Below are positions 46,720 to 54,804 of a DNA stretch of 64,000 nt, piece by piece (position 1 is the first letter of the stretch; the number at the start of each line of letters is the position of its first letter). The position numbers were made by a program, and so were the translations under genes. The notes beneath the pieces were generated by a model. That model had not been told where the DNA came from. It made no database searches and worked only from the letters and a program-made list of their open reading frames with translations. The DNA comes from Blautia liquoris (GTDB taxonomy: Bacteria; Bacillota; Clostridia; Lachnospirales; Lachnospiraceae). The DNA is taken from assembly GCF_015159595.1 (NCBI RefSeq), contig NZ_CP063304.1, positions 3,224,001 through 3,288,000 on the forward strand, written 5' to 3'.

Positions 46720-47322
46720 TTACTGCTTGTTGTTTGTTTGATTCCATTTCTGAATGTCTTTCGGCGTGTTCAGATTCACAATGCTTTTTTTCTCCTCATC
46801 GTTTAGTTCATATATCCCAACTTTCAGAAAAGAAAAGGTACTGCGCGGTCTTAATTCCCCTTTCTCGATGTGCTTTTCAAAAACAGGCAGACAAGATTTA
46901 TGATAGAATGCAAACAAAGGTTCTGGCTTTTTTCGATAACTACAGACGAAAACCTGTTCCAAGTTAAGACCCCGATACATCTTTCCGATAAGATTGACAT
47001 CCGGCAGTGGCATATCACAGGCCATAATAAAAACATACTCTGTCTGTGCCTGCTTGAGTGCAGTACTTATCCCACCGATGGGACCTTTTTCGCTGAAAAG
47101 ATCCTCCAAGACAGGAATCCCACAAAATTCTTTCTGGTCAGAAAACTTAGTCTTTGTATTGCTGATCAGGACGACCTGTGTGAACAAAGTCTGCAGTTTT
47201 TGAACCGTCTGCACCAACAGATACTGCTCATTATCTTTCAGAAACGCTTTGTCAAATCCCATTCTGCTGCTTTTTCCGCCGCACAAAACAGCGGCTGTTA
47301 CGTTTTTGATTTTTTCACTCAT
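46720..47322 (-). CDS. mobA: Molybdenum cofactor guanylyltransferase MobA
   Basis: 200-residue nucleotidyltransferase starting AAVLCGGKSSRMGFDKAFL (GTP-binding loop), then VLISNTK, DLFSEKGPIGGIS and FIMACDMPLPD (Mg-binding Asp). It attaches GMP to molybdopterin, making the bis-MGD cofactor of the formate dehydrogenase encoded in the same operon, where it is the promoter-proximal gene. Confidence 0.9.
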   Translation of the reverse strand: MSEKIKNVTAAVLCGGKSSRMGFDKAFLKDNEQYLLVQTVQKLQTLFTQVVLISNTKTKFSDQKEFCGIPVLEDLFSEKGPIGGISTALKQAQTEYVFIMACDMPLPDVNLIGKMYRGLNLEQVFVCSYRKKPEPLFAFYHKSCLPVFEKHIEKGELRPRSTFSFLKVGIYELNDEEKKSIVNLNTPKDIQKWNQTNNKQ

Positions 47323-47430
47323 AATTGAAAGATATCCTCGTGTCTTTCTTTGTGAATCTAGCCAGTAACGACACTACAAAATTCATTAACCTAATTCTTT
47401 TTTATTTCAGAAAAAATTTTTTGTGAGAAT

Positions 47431-47459
47431 ATTTTATCACGAAATTTTATCATTGTCAA
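47431..47459 (-). promoter_or_regulatory. Promoter of the mobA-formate dehydrogenase operon
   Basis: On the minus strand TTGACA (47454-47459), 17-base spacer, TAAAAT (47431-47436): nearly consensus. GTGA/TCAC half-sites overlap the -10 region. The rest of the 372-base divergent gap (47323-47694) is AT-rich; I see no molybdenum-cofactor riboswitch in it. Confidence 0.7.
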
Positions 47460-47611
47460 CTTTTATAAATATGTGTACTCATTTGATTGTTATTTTATCT
47501 ACAATGTACAAATCCGACTCCTCTGAATTTTTGCTTTGGCTTTTATTGCCATATGACTCGATCTTTATTCTTGGTATTCTGACAGTTTTTGAGTAAGATA
47601 AAAAATTCTCA

Positions 47612-47640
47612 TTGATTTTCTCACCTAAAACCATTATAAT
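47612..47640 (+). promoter_or_regulatory. Promoter of the MobB-like gene
   Basis: TTGATT (47612-47617), 17-base spacer, TATAAT (47635-47640), 55 bases before the ATG. Confidence 0.65.
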
Positions 47641-47694
47641 CGGATGATGCGATACTAGAATTCCAATATTTAATTTTAATACAGGTGAAATTAC

Positions 47695-48303
47695 ATGAGC
47701 AGAGAACTAAATTTTAAAAAAACAACGGCTATGAATGCCAAACGAATGGTAATGATCGGGGCAACAGGAAGAAACAGCGGAAAAACAACACTTGCACTTC
47801 AGATTATTGATGCCGTTAAAGATAAGATGCCAGTTGTCGCATTTAAACTGATTTCCATTCGCGATCACGGTGATATATGTCCCAGAGGAGGGCAGGGCTG
47901 CGGAATATGTAAGGGAGTAAATGGACGTTTTGACATACAAGAGGAAAACGGAACCGGTACAAAAGATACGATGTTACTGAAGAAGGGCGGTGCTAAAAAA
48001 GTCTACCTGATCCGCGCTTATAAGGAATCTATCAGAGAAGCATTAGAGGCGGCACTGATCTGTGTCCCGGAAGATGCACTTATATTATGTGAGTCCAACA
48101 GTGCTCGGCTGGTCGCGAATCCCGCTCTCTTTGTTATGATTCAGAGTAACTCATCCTCTGCTGTAAAACCAACAGCGAAAGCCGTGATGGAATATGCAGA
48201 TGTTCTCCTGCCTCAGGATGAAAAGGCTTTTGCCAAATTTGTTGACGATGAACTTCCGGCACTCCTGCAGATTTCTTGTAACTGCATCCCGGGCACAGAG
48301 TAA
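47695..48303 (+). CDS. MobB-like P-loop NTPase
   Basis: 202 residues with a Walker A-type loop MIGATGRNSGKTTLALQI, a cysteine cluster CPRGGQGCGICKG (about residues 62-74), and a ICESNSARLVANPALFVM segment resembling the MobB-type Walker B region. MobB proteins bind GTP and aid guanine dinucleotide cofactor assembly; the position divergent from mobA and formate dehydrogenase supports this. The cysteine cluster is unusual for MobB and may bind metal, so a related but distinct role is possible. Confidence 0.6.
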   Translation: MSRELNFKKTTAMNAKRMVMIGATGRNSGKTTLALQIIDAVKDKMPVVAFKLISIRDHGDICPRGGQGCGICKGVNGRFDIQEENGTGTKDTMLLKKGGAKKVYLIRAYKESIREALEAALICVPEDALILCESNSARLVANPALFVMIQSNSSSAVKPTAKAVMEYADVLLPQDEKAFAKFVDDELPALLQISCNCIPGTE

Positions 48304-48315
48304 ATAGCCGAAAAA

Positions 48316-48359
48316 ACCTTACTGATTTTCAGCATTTAAGATCTAAAAATCAATAAGGT
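48316..48359 (-). terminator. Terminator after the orphan sugar ABC permeases
   Basis: ACCTTA-TTGATTTT arms pair across a loop; on the minus strand the stem is followed by TTTTTTCGGC, so it ends the permease transcript. The plus-strand side, toward which the MobB-like gene reads, has no T run. Confidence 0.65.
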
Positions 48360-48408
48360 CTGAGTAACATCGACGATTGAATCAGCAAGGTATTTAATGT
48401 CGCCTATA

Positions 48409-49245
48409 CTAGTTCTTCATTCCAGTAATCGCAATACCCTGAATAATCTGATTTTGGAAAAACATATATACCACCAATACCGGCAATACGGAAATAACCG
48501 TTCCAGCCATAAGCAATGGGTAATCTGTCGCATAAGTTCCCTTAAAAAAATTTAAAAGCAAAGGAACTGTGAAAGTTTCTGTTTTGTTCAAAAATATAAG
48601 TGGATAGAGAAAGTTATTCCACTGTCCCAGGAATACGAAAATCCCATAAGCAGCTAACGATGGTTTTACAAGCGGCAATATGATTTTAACAAAAATCTGT
48701 GGTACTTTTGCACCATCGATGATTGCTGCCTCCTCCAACTCATCCGGAAGCCCGGCAATAAACTGTCTCATCAGAAAAACACCAAAAGCATTAAATAGCG
48801 ATGCAGGAAGAATCAGTGATAAATGGCTTCCGAGAAGGCCCACATTCTTCATTATAATGAACAATGGTATCATGGTAACTTGTGATGGTATCATCATTGT
48901 TGCCAAAAACAGAATAAATATTGCGTTATGCCCTCGGAATTTTAATTTGCCAAATGCATACCCCGCCATGGTAGCTGTAAGTAGTTGTATGACTACCACG
49001 ATAAACGCAATATAAAAGCTGTTGAAATATGCCCGTCCAAAGGGAAGTGCGGATAGTGATTTCGGATAATTTTCCCACTTAACAGGGTTTGGGAAAATTA
49101 CCGGTGGTGAGGTAAATGTCTGCCCCATGGTTTTTAGTGAGCTTAAAATTGTCCATATAAAAGGAAGTACCATTAAAAATGCGCCTAAGCTGAGTATGAT
49201 ATACAGTAATACTTTTCCAGGTTTCAGTTTTTTTCTATTGTTCAT
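48409..49245 (-). CDS. CUT1 carbohydrate ABC transporter permease, MalG type
   Basis: 278 residues with about six membrane segments, EAA loop as LEEAAIIDGAKVPQIFVKI, and C-terminal GIAITGMKN. It overlaps the upstream MalF-type gene by 11 bases. No binding protein or ATPase gene accompanies the pair. Confidence 0.9.
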   Translation of the reverse strand: MNNRKKLKPGKVLLYIILSLGAFLMVLPFIWTILSSLKTMGQTFTSPPVIFPNPVKWENYPKSLSALPFGRAYFNSFYIAFIVVVIQLLTATMAGYAFGKLKFRGHNAIFILFLATMMIPSQVTMIPLFIIMKNVGLLGSHLSLILPASLFNAFGVFLMRQFIAGLPDELEEAAIIDGAKVPQIFVKIILPLVKPSLAAYGIFVFLGQWNNFLYPLIFLNKTETFTVPLLLNFFKGTYATDYPLLMAGTVISVLPVLVVYMFFQNQIIQGIAITGMKN

Positions 49246-50134
49246 AATTCACCCACTTTTTAGAACCGTACATTTGAATCAATGTTATCGCCAGGATAAT
49301 TAAAAACAAAAGCATTGATGATGCACATGCCCGACCCATTTTAAAATCAATAAAAGCTGTCTGGTAAATATGATAAACCAGTGTATAGCTTGCTTTCACA
49401 GGACCCCCTTTTGTCATAACAAAAGCCTGGTCAAAGACCTGGAAAGAATTGATAATCGTCATGATTACTACAAAAAACAAAGTCGGTGATATCATCGGAA
49501 TCGTAATATGACGGAATGCCTTCCACTTGTTAGCCCCATCAATTTCCGCCGCTTCGTAGTAGACCTCCGGTATATTCTGTAAGCCTGCAAGAAGCAAGAC
49601 CATATTATACCCCACATTCCACCATACAGAAACAATCGCAATGGATAATAAAACCATCTTAGGATCTGTCAGCCACTTCGGTCCGTCAATCCCAATCTTG
49701 GCTAAAAAACCATTAATAAGCCCAAAATCTCCATTTAAAATCCACGTCCAGATAACGCCTACGGAGACAGAACCGGTAACTACCGGCATAAAGTAAAACA
49801 GCCTATATAACGTCTTTCCTTTAATCTTTTGAACCGCCAGTGCCAACGCCATAGCCAGTATGATATTAACCGGGATAAACATGAGCGAATAAATTCCCGT
49901 ATTTATTAATGCCTTCCTAAAATCCGGGCTTTTTATCTGGCCGATAAAATTCTGGAATCCCACAAATTTCATGGATTCCGCAATTCCATCCCAATCGTGA
50001 AAACTAATAAAGAAACTCATACAAAGTGGTATTACAGCAAATATAATCAATCCGATTAATTGTGGGGCTACAAATACCCAGCCCCACATTCTTCGTCTTT
50101 TCTGCATTTTCTCAATATACTCATATAAAATCAC
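49235..50134 (-). CDS. CUT1 carbohydrate ABC transporter permease, MalF type
   Basis: About 290-299 residues with APQLIGLIIFAVIPL at the first membrane segment and EAA loop YYEAAEIDGANKWKAF. The start is unclear: a GTG at 50134 sits too close to AAAGGAG, and the ATG at 50107 has only a weak ribosome site. Upstream of it the DNA switches to the plus-strand HigBA remnants, so the binding-protein gene that normally precedes such permeases is missing from this locus. Confidence 0.88.
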   Translation of the reverse strand: MILYEYIEKMQKRRRMWGWVFVAPQLIGLIIFAVIPLCMSFFISFHDWDGIAESMKFVGFQNFIGQIKSPDFRKALINTGIYSLMFIPVNIILAMALALAVQKIKGKTLYRLFYFMPVVTGSVSVGVIWTWILNGDFGLINGFLAKIGIDGPKWLTDPKMVLLSIAIVSVWWNVGYNMVLLLAGLQNIPEVYYEAAEIDGANKWKAFRHITIPMISPTLFFVVIMTIINSFQVFDQAFVMTKGGPVKASYTLVYHIYQTAFIDFKMGRACASSMLLFLIILAITLIQMYGSKKWVNYEQ

Positions 50135-50170
50135 ACTCCTTTTGAAATCATTTAAAAAAAATTTATGGCA

Positions 50171-50199
50171 TTGATTTTTGATAGCATTTATGCTATCAT
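50171..50199 (+). promoter_or_regulatory. Promoter and palindromic operator of the higBA locus
   Basis: TTGATT (50171-50176), 17-base spacer, TATCAT (50194-50199). A perfect 20-bp palindrome TGATAGCATTTATGCTATCA (50179-50198) covers the spacer and -10, a typical site for autorepression by a HigA-type antitoxin. Confidence 0.65.
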
Positions 50200-50240
50200 T
50201 AAGTCAGGAAATAAATAAACTAATCTGGAGCATACTAAGG

Positions 50241-50612
50241 ATGTATACAATCGAATTCTATGAAAAAGATAATGGAGAATCCGAAATATGGGAGCTTCTT
50301 GAAACATTGCGAATAAAAGCATCCACAAATAAAGATGCACGCATACAATATAAACAGGCAGTTCTATACATCCAGCTTCTCCAGGACAATTGAACACGCC
50401 TGCCTGAGAATGTCACAAAACATCTGGAAGATGGCATCTGGGAATTGCGCCCTGGAAATAATCGTGTATTCTATTTCTATTATGAGAATGACACCTTTGT
50501 CCTTCTTCACCAGTTTCGTAAAAAATCACAAAAAACACCGCGCCGTGAAATTGCCAGAGCAAAAGCAGAGCGCGATGAATACCTTTCCAGAAAGGAGGCT
50601 GAAAAAGCATGA
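50241..50612 (+). pseudogene. HigB/RelE-superfamily toxin disrupted by an in-frame TGA
   Basis: From ATG 50241 the frame runs MYTIEFYEKDNGESEIWELL to LLQDN and stops at TGA (50391-50393, codon 51). The same frame continues without another stop: TRLPENVTKHLEDGIWELRP, NNRVFYFYYENDTFVLLHQF, RKKSQKTPRREIARAK, ending at 50612. The family usually has Gly at the interrupted place (LxxxGTRLPEN), which a GGA to TGA change explains. The toxin of about 123 residues should be inactive. The next gene, the antitoxin, overlaps its end by four bases. Confidence 0.88.
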
Positions 50613-50899
50613 AAACTTGGAATGACTATAAAAACCATGTAAAAACAATTGACCCTGAAAGCAAAAAAGATATCGAAGAAGCTGAAAATCTTGCTTCTAT
50701 TGTCGGTGCTATGATTGAACAGCGCAATGCCCTTGGAATCAGCCAGCGGGAGCTTGCCTCTATCTGCGGAATCCCCCAGTCTTCCGTGGCAAGAATTGAA
50801 TCCTTTAAAACCACACCAAATTTGGAGACTCTGCTCAAAATTTTCCAACCGCTCGGCTTGAAACTTTCCGTATCCGCTACAAAGCAAACCGGACGGTAG
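50609..50899 (+). CDS. HigA-type XRE antitoxin
   Basis: 96-residue DNA-binding protein; the HTH is LGISQRELASICGIPQSSVAR, given here as LGISQRELASI and IPQSSVARIES. It starts inside the last codons of the broken toxin gene with AAAGGAGG upstream, so translation remains coupled in design. With its toxin dead it may persist as a repressor of its own promoter. Confidence 0.88.
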   Translation: MKTWNDYKNHVKTIDPESKKDIEEAENLASIVGAMIEQRNALGISQRELASICGIPQSSVARIESFKTTPNLETLLKIFQPLGLKLSVSATKQTGR

Positions 50900-50923
50900 T
50901 AACAATCAAATAATAAAGCAGTT

Positions 50924-50954
50924 AACTGCAGGAGGTTTGCTTCCTGCAGTTTTT
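50924..50954 (+). terminator. Terminator after the HigA-type gene
   Basis: AACTGCAGGA...TCCTGCAGTT stem, then TTTTAT. Confidence 0.88.
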
Positions 50955-50958
50955 ATAT

Positions 50959-51015
50959 AAAAAAAGATGAATAACATCTATCCGGCTTATAACTCCCGAA
51001 TAGATGTCATTCATC
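50959..51015 (-). terminator. Second terminator-like inverted repeat for the RelE/RelB transcript
   Basis: GATGAATAACATCTAT and ATAGATGTCATTCATC are near-perfect arms of about 16 bases; on the minus strand the stem is followed by TTTTTTTATAT. It lies behind the stronger terminator at 51126-51152. Confidence 0.55.
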
Positions 51016-51125
51016 CATTCTTATCTGCATTGTGTAATTGTTATTATAATTAACAGGATTGCTCCTGAAAGATAAGTGAATCAGGCTTTCCCTAATGCGT
51101 TATTGCGGTTACCATCTCCTAAAAA

Positions 51126-51152
51126 AGCACCAGACTTTTCACGGTCTGATGC
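51126..51152 (-). terminator. Terminator of the RelE/RelB-type operon
   Basis: On the minus strand AGCATCAGAC / GTCTGGTGCT stem followed by TTTTTTAGG, directly after the toxin stop. Confidence 0.82.
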
Positions 51153-51158
51153 TTCACA

Positions 51159-51470
51159 TTATAACTTATCTTTATAGTTTTCTAAATGATGAAAAATACC
51201 AAGTATATATACGACATCATCATCAATTCGGAAAATCAAAATATAATCCATATCCTTTACTACTGCTTCTTTGTATCCTTTACTCTTAAGAAAAGAATCT
51301 CTGCAATCTGCAAATTGATATGGATTATCCTCCAAACGGTCATATATCTGTTCAATTCCGTCCAGCAAATGTTTCGCTGCAGGTTCATTCTTGAATTTGA
51401 ACAGGATATAATTTACCAACTGATCAAGTAATTCCTCCGCTCTATCAGTAATATTAAGTCTATAACCCAT
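51159..51470 (-). CDS. RelE/ParE-family toxin
   Basis: 103-residue basic protein: YRLNITDRAEELLDQLVNYI at the start, then LLDGIEQIYDRLEDNPYQF, AVVKDMDYILIFRIDDDVVYILGIFH, the normal ParE/RelE fold order. It overlaps the antitoxin stop by 11 bases, so it is translated from the same message. It appears intact. Whether it cleaves mRNA (RelE) or targets gyrase (ParE) cannot be decided from sequence alone. Confidence 0.82.
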   Translation of the reverse strand: MGYRLNITDRAEELLDQLVNYILFKFKNEPAAKHLLDGIEQIYDRLEDNPYQFADCRDSFLKSKGYKEAVVKDMDYILIFRIDDDVVYILGIFHHLENYKDKL

Positions 51471-51720
51471 ATTTTTCCCTTATAGAACTTAAAGAACTTC
51501 TTGCGTCTTTTGTTCTTCCTTCTTTAATTTGCTGTTCGGAAATCTCAAGTTCTCTATACACACTAAGTCTACGAATCGTCTCTTCATAGTTCTCCATGCT
51601 CATGATAACCATATCCCCATATCCATTTTTTGTAATATAAATAGGTTCTTCAGCTTTGTGACACATTTCTGATATTTCTGAAGTGTTTTTTAAATCTTTA
51701 ATTGGAATAATCTGTGGCAT
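51460..51720 (-). CDS. Phd/RelB-type antitoxin
   Basis: 86 residues from the ATG at 51720 (AAGGAGG eight bases upstream). IIPIKDLKNTSEISEMCHK and EPIYITKNGYGDMVIMS are the standard YefM/Phd N-terminal DNA-binding fold; the charged C-terminus (QIKEGRTKDARSSL) wraps the toxin. First gene of the pair. Confidence 0.85.
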   Translation of the reverse strand: MPQIIPIKDLKNTSEISEMCHKAEEPIYITKNGYGDMVIMSMENYEETIRRLSVYRELEISEQQIKEGRTKDARSSLSSIREKYGL

Positions 51721-51816
51721 AATATGCACCTCCTTAACTATGGATTAATTATACCATTATTATCCCATACTTTCAATCAGTTATTCATAGCAAATTTTCC
51801 TTCATCGTATCTTCAT

Positions 51817-52071
51817 TTACATATTGTTTTCAACTGCCTGCGCAAATACGATGTTGAAAACCTGTACCTTCTTGTTTGCATCATCTACCCAAAAGTAGAT
51901 TAGAAAGTTCTTCACAACAGCCTTTCTAATTCCTTTTGTATGCCAAGGTTCTTCATCTACCAAAGACATTCGTTTAGGCATATCAGCAAAGGATGAAATC
52001 ATACTTTCCATTTCTCCGACATCTATTACACCCTGGTTCTTATCTAGAATATTTTTTATATAATAACAACT
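51817..52071 (-). pseudogene. RelE/ParE-family toxin remnant lacking its N-terminus
   Basis: The frame is open from 52071 and reads YYIKNILDKNQGVIDVGEME, then SSFADMPKRMSLVDEEPW, GIRKAVVKNFLIYFWVD and KVQVFNIVFAQ. This corresponds to the middle and end of a RelE/ParE toxin of about 100 residues; the first about 20-25 residues and any antitoxin are missing. The fragment stops within about 10 bases of the end of the carbamoyltransferase gene. A start at the internal ATG 52011 would give a 64-residue protein that is unlikely to be active. Confidence 0.8.
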
Positions 52072-52081
52072 TCAATCATTA

Positions 52082-53851
52082 TTATTTTGATAAATAATAT
52101 CCTTCAATAAATAAACCATCAATACCTGAAGTTGTAAATACCGCTACTGCGTCTTCAACAGAATGAATAATAGGTTTTCCCATGACGTTAAAGCTAGTGT
52201 TCAATAAAACCGGTACTCCTGTAATTTCATAAAAAGCATGAATCAATCTATAGTATTGCGGATTCCATTCTTTCTTTACAGTCTGTAATCTTCCTGTTCC
52301 ATCGAAATGAACAACCCCTGGAACAACATCATATTTATTTTCATTAAAAAGAAGTGTTTTCTGCATGTATGGTGAATCCTCGGCATCCATAAAATATTCC
52401 TCTGCAAATTCCTCCAAAATAGACGGTGCAAATGGTCTAAAGGCTTCTCTAAATTTCACATGCGCATTTAAATGATCCTTAACCTCAGAATATCTTGGAT
52501 CAGCTAATATAGAACGATTTCCTAAAGCTCTTGGTCCAAATTCCGCTCTTCCATTAGCCCAACCAATTATCTTTCCATCTGATAACAATTTTGCGGCTAA
52601 TTCATATTGTTTCTCCCCGACATATTCAATATTACCCCATCCATACTTGTTAAGTTTATAAAGCTTATCCTGTTCAAAGTTACTTCCCAAATAAGGAGTA
52701 AGCAGTTTTAAATTATCCTTCTTTCCTCCCATTGAAAGGAAACTTAAGTAAGCAGCTCCAAGGGCGTTGCCATCATCAGAAGGTGCCGAATATATATGAA
52801 GTTTCTCGAAAGGGGTATTCTTTATTATTAATCCATTTGCTTTTGAATTAAGTGCACATCCTCCTCCAAATAAAAGATTTTTATTTGGGTGCTTTTCATA
52901 GCAAATATTAAGAAATTCAAGAAGAATATCTTCAAAATATTTCTGTCCTGTAAAAGCAATATCAGCAACCTCTAAAAAGTCCTGACCTTCTTTTATCTTA
53001 TATCTTGTCAGCTTCTCAACTACTTTATTTTTTTTCAGTACTTCCTTTTCAATGATATGTCCATTTTCAATCCAGATTAATTCACGAAGTTCATTATAGA
53101 ACTCTGGATTTATTTTTCCATAACAGGCAAGTCCCATGACCTTCCATTCTTCTCCTTTTAATGAATCAAATCCACAGAATCTGCATATCAAAGAATAATA
53201 ACTGCCAAGACTTGCCGTACTCTTGTAACTAAGATCTTCATCGCAAACAAACATCTTTTCCCATGATTCTTCATTTTGATTATATTCATAGACTGCCCCA
53301 GCACTTTCTTCACCATAACCATCTAGGATTACACACAATCCCGATTCGATTCCTGATGTAAGACACGCCGTAGCCGCATGAGACAAGTGATGATTCCATC
53401 CAATGTTTTTAATAACTTTTGCAGTACTATTCTCTCTGCTTTTTAACTCATGTTCAAATGATACCCCTGGACATGCAAGCATATTCCTACTAGCATATGC
53501 CATGAATTTACCATAAAAGAATTCATATATCAGTTCATCATTAATTTGAGAAGAATATTTGTCAATAATAGGTTCTGATTCTATTACCTTTGCAATCTGC
53601 CCATCCACAATGCTGTTCATTTTATCAGACCAGCTTCTTGAAAGAACAATTTGTGTAGCATCCTTAGCATAAGTATCCAATACCTTTCTTGTCCAGACAA
53701 AGTGATCTGGTGAAACGCCAATTGCACGTTTATTCTGAAGGTATCTTTCAGTACTTTCAGCAAACAAAACATTTCCATCTTCATCAACAATTGCCATAGC
53801 AGAATCATGTACTGAATTAGCCAGTCCCACATAAATCCTTTTACTTTTCAT
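52082..53851 (-). CDS. O-carbamoyltransferase of the NodU/CmcH family
   Basis: 589 residues, the usual length. The N-terminal Kae1-like domain begins IYVGLANSVHDSAMAIV and contains the metal site NHHLSHAATA and CVILDGYGEESAG; the C-terminal YrdC-like domain carries GWANGRAEFGPRALGNRSIL and LLNTSFNVMGKPI. Such enzymes transfer carbamoyl from carbamoyl phosphate via carbamoyl-adenylate to a hydroxyl of a sugar or natural product. It is the last gene of the minus-strand cluster. A carbamoylated sugar or peptide side chain is an inference from context. Confidence 0.9.
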   Translation of the reverse strand: MKSKRIYVGLANSVHDSAMAIVDEDGNVLFAESTERYLQNKRAIGVSPDHFVWTRKVLDTYAKDATQIVLSRSWSDKMNSIVDGQIAKVIESEPIIDKYSSQINDELIYEFFYGKFMAYASRNMLACPGVSFEHELKSRENSTAKVIKNIGWNHHLSHAATACLTSGIESGLCVILDGYGEESAGAVYEYNQNEESWEKMFVCDEDLSYKSTASLGSYYSLICRFCGFDSLKGEEWKVMGLACYGKINPEFYNELRELIWIENGHIIEKEVLKKNKVVEKLTRYKIKEGQDFLEVADIAFTGQKYFEDILLEFLNICYEKHPNKNLLFGGGCALNSKANGLIIKNTPFEKLHIYSAPSDDGNALGAAYLSFLSMGGKKDNLKLLTPYLGSNFEQDKLYKLNKYGWGNIEYVGEKQYELAAKLLSDGKIIGWANGRAEFGPRALGNRSILADPRYSEVKDHLNAHVKFREAFRPFAPSILEEFAEEYFMDAEDSPYMQKTLLFNENKYDVVPGVVHFDGTGRLQTVKKEWNPQYYRLIHAFYEITGVPVLLNTSFNVMGKPIIHSVEDAVAVFTTSGIDGLFIEGYYLSK

Positions 53852-53866
53852 ATGTGGCCCTTCTTT

Positions 53867-54778
53867 CTACACTATTTTCTTCTCTTCTGCTTCTGGAATC
53901 AATTCTACAAATCCGTAAGCACCTGCGTACTCTTTGTATACACCACCACATAAGTTTCTCTTAGCACACTCCTTACATACCTCCCCCTTCATTTTGGCAT
54001 TGTTTTCCATAAAGGTATTATAGTTTTTAAATACAAAACTCTTATAAAGCATCTTAAACTGATTCTCTTCCCAGTCAATTAGATATTTTGAATAATCACC
54101 CAATACACACATTGGATAACCTTCAAGAGTAACTTTCACACCTGCTTCAACACATGCATCAACTGCCACTTTAACATATGGAATAGCCTCACTAAGTTTA
54201 GGTACTACAAGTTCAAAATTCTTAAGGCAGTTTCCTGCTGTATGCAGATTTGAAATATTAATATGGGAAACACCCAGACTCATTGAATACTTAACGATAT
54301 CTGCCAACTGAGTATAATTCTGCTTACAGACACATATATTAGTTCTAACTTTACATCCCAATGAAATTACATTTTTAATTCCCCGAACTGCTTCATCAAA
54401 ACTATTCTCTACATCTGCAAAATAATCCTGAAGTTCCTTAGTATGACCATGAAGAGATATGACACATAAGTTAACACCATCATTTATTGTCTGCTTTGCA
54501 AATTCCATATTACTTAATAAACGTCCATTGGTCTGAACAGAAATATTAGGATATCCCAACTCCTTAATCATTCTTATAATGTCTGGGAACTCTTCAAGAA
54601 GTGTTGGCTCTCCACCGTGAAGATTTACAAACTCGAACCCTCCATCTTTGTTTTCCTTTAAGAATTCATATACTAACTTTCTATTTACTTTTTCAGGTGT
54701 TCCAACATGAGAACCTACTACACAAAAAATACATGAATTATTACAAGTATCTGTTAAATGTACACTTAAATTTTTCAT
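53867..54778 (-). CDS. Radical SAM protein with SPASM-like C-terminus
   Basis: 303 residues. Radical SAM cluster motif CNNSCIFC near residue 12 binds the [4Fe-4S] used to cleave SAM. GGEPTLLEEF and SVQTNGRLL are the SAM-binding elements. The C-terminal Cys set (CVLGDY, CKECAKRNLCGG) resembles a SPASM or twitch auxiliary cluster found in peptide-modifying enzymes. Sequence differs clearly from the three neighbouring paralogues. Substrate unknown; peptide or carbohydrate modification is possible. Confidence 0.85.
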   Translation of the reverse strand: MKNLSVHLTDTCNNSCIFCVVGSHVGTPEKVNRKLVYEFLKENKDGGFEFVNLHGGEPTLLEEFPDIIRMIKELGYPNISVQTNGRLLSNMEFAKQTINDGVNLCVISLHGHTKELQDYFADVENSFDEAVRGIKNVISLGCKVRTNICVCKQNYTQLADIVKYSMSLGVSHINISNLHTAGNCLKNFELVVPKLSEAIPYVKVAVDACVEAGVKVTLEGYPMCVLGDYSKYLIDWEENQFKMLYKSFVFKNYNTFMENNAKMKGEVCKECAKRNLCGGVYKEYAGAYGFVELIPEAEEKKIV

Positions 54779-54804
54779 TTTAATCTACCTAGCCTTCCCT
54801 ACAC

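Noticed and set aside
47323-47694. Molybdenum-cofactor riboswitch before mobA and formate dehydrogenase genes
   Set aside because: The region is AT-rich and shows no long GC-rich stems or conserved Moco-motif elements on either strand; only two promoters are visible.
51817-52011. The 64-codon frame as an independent small gene
   Set aside because: It matches the C-terminal two thirds of a RelE/ParE toxin and is open upstream of the ATG, so it is a gene remnant rather than a complete small protein.
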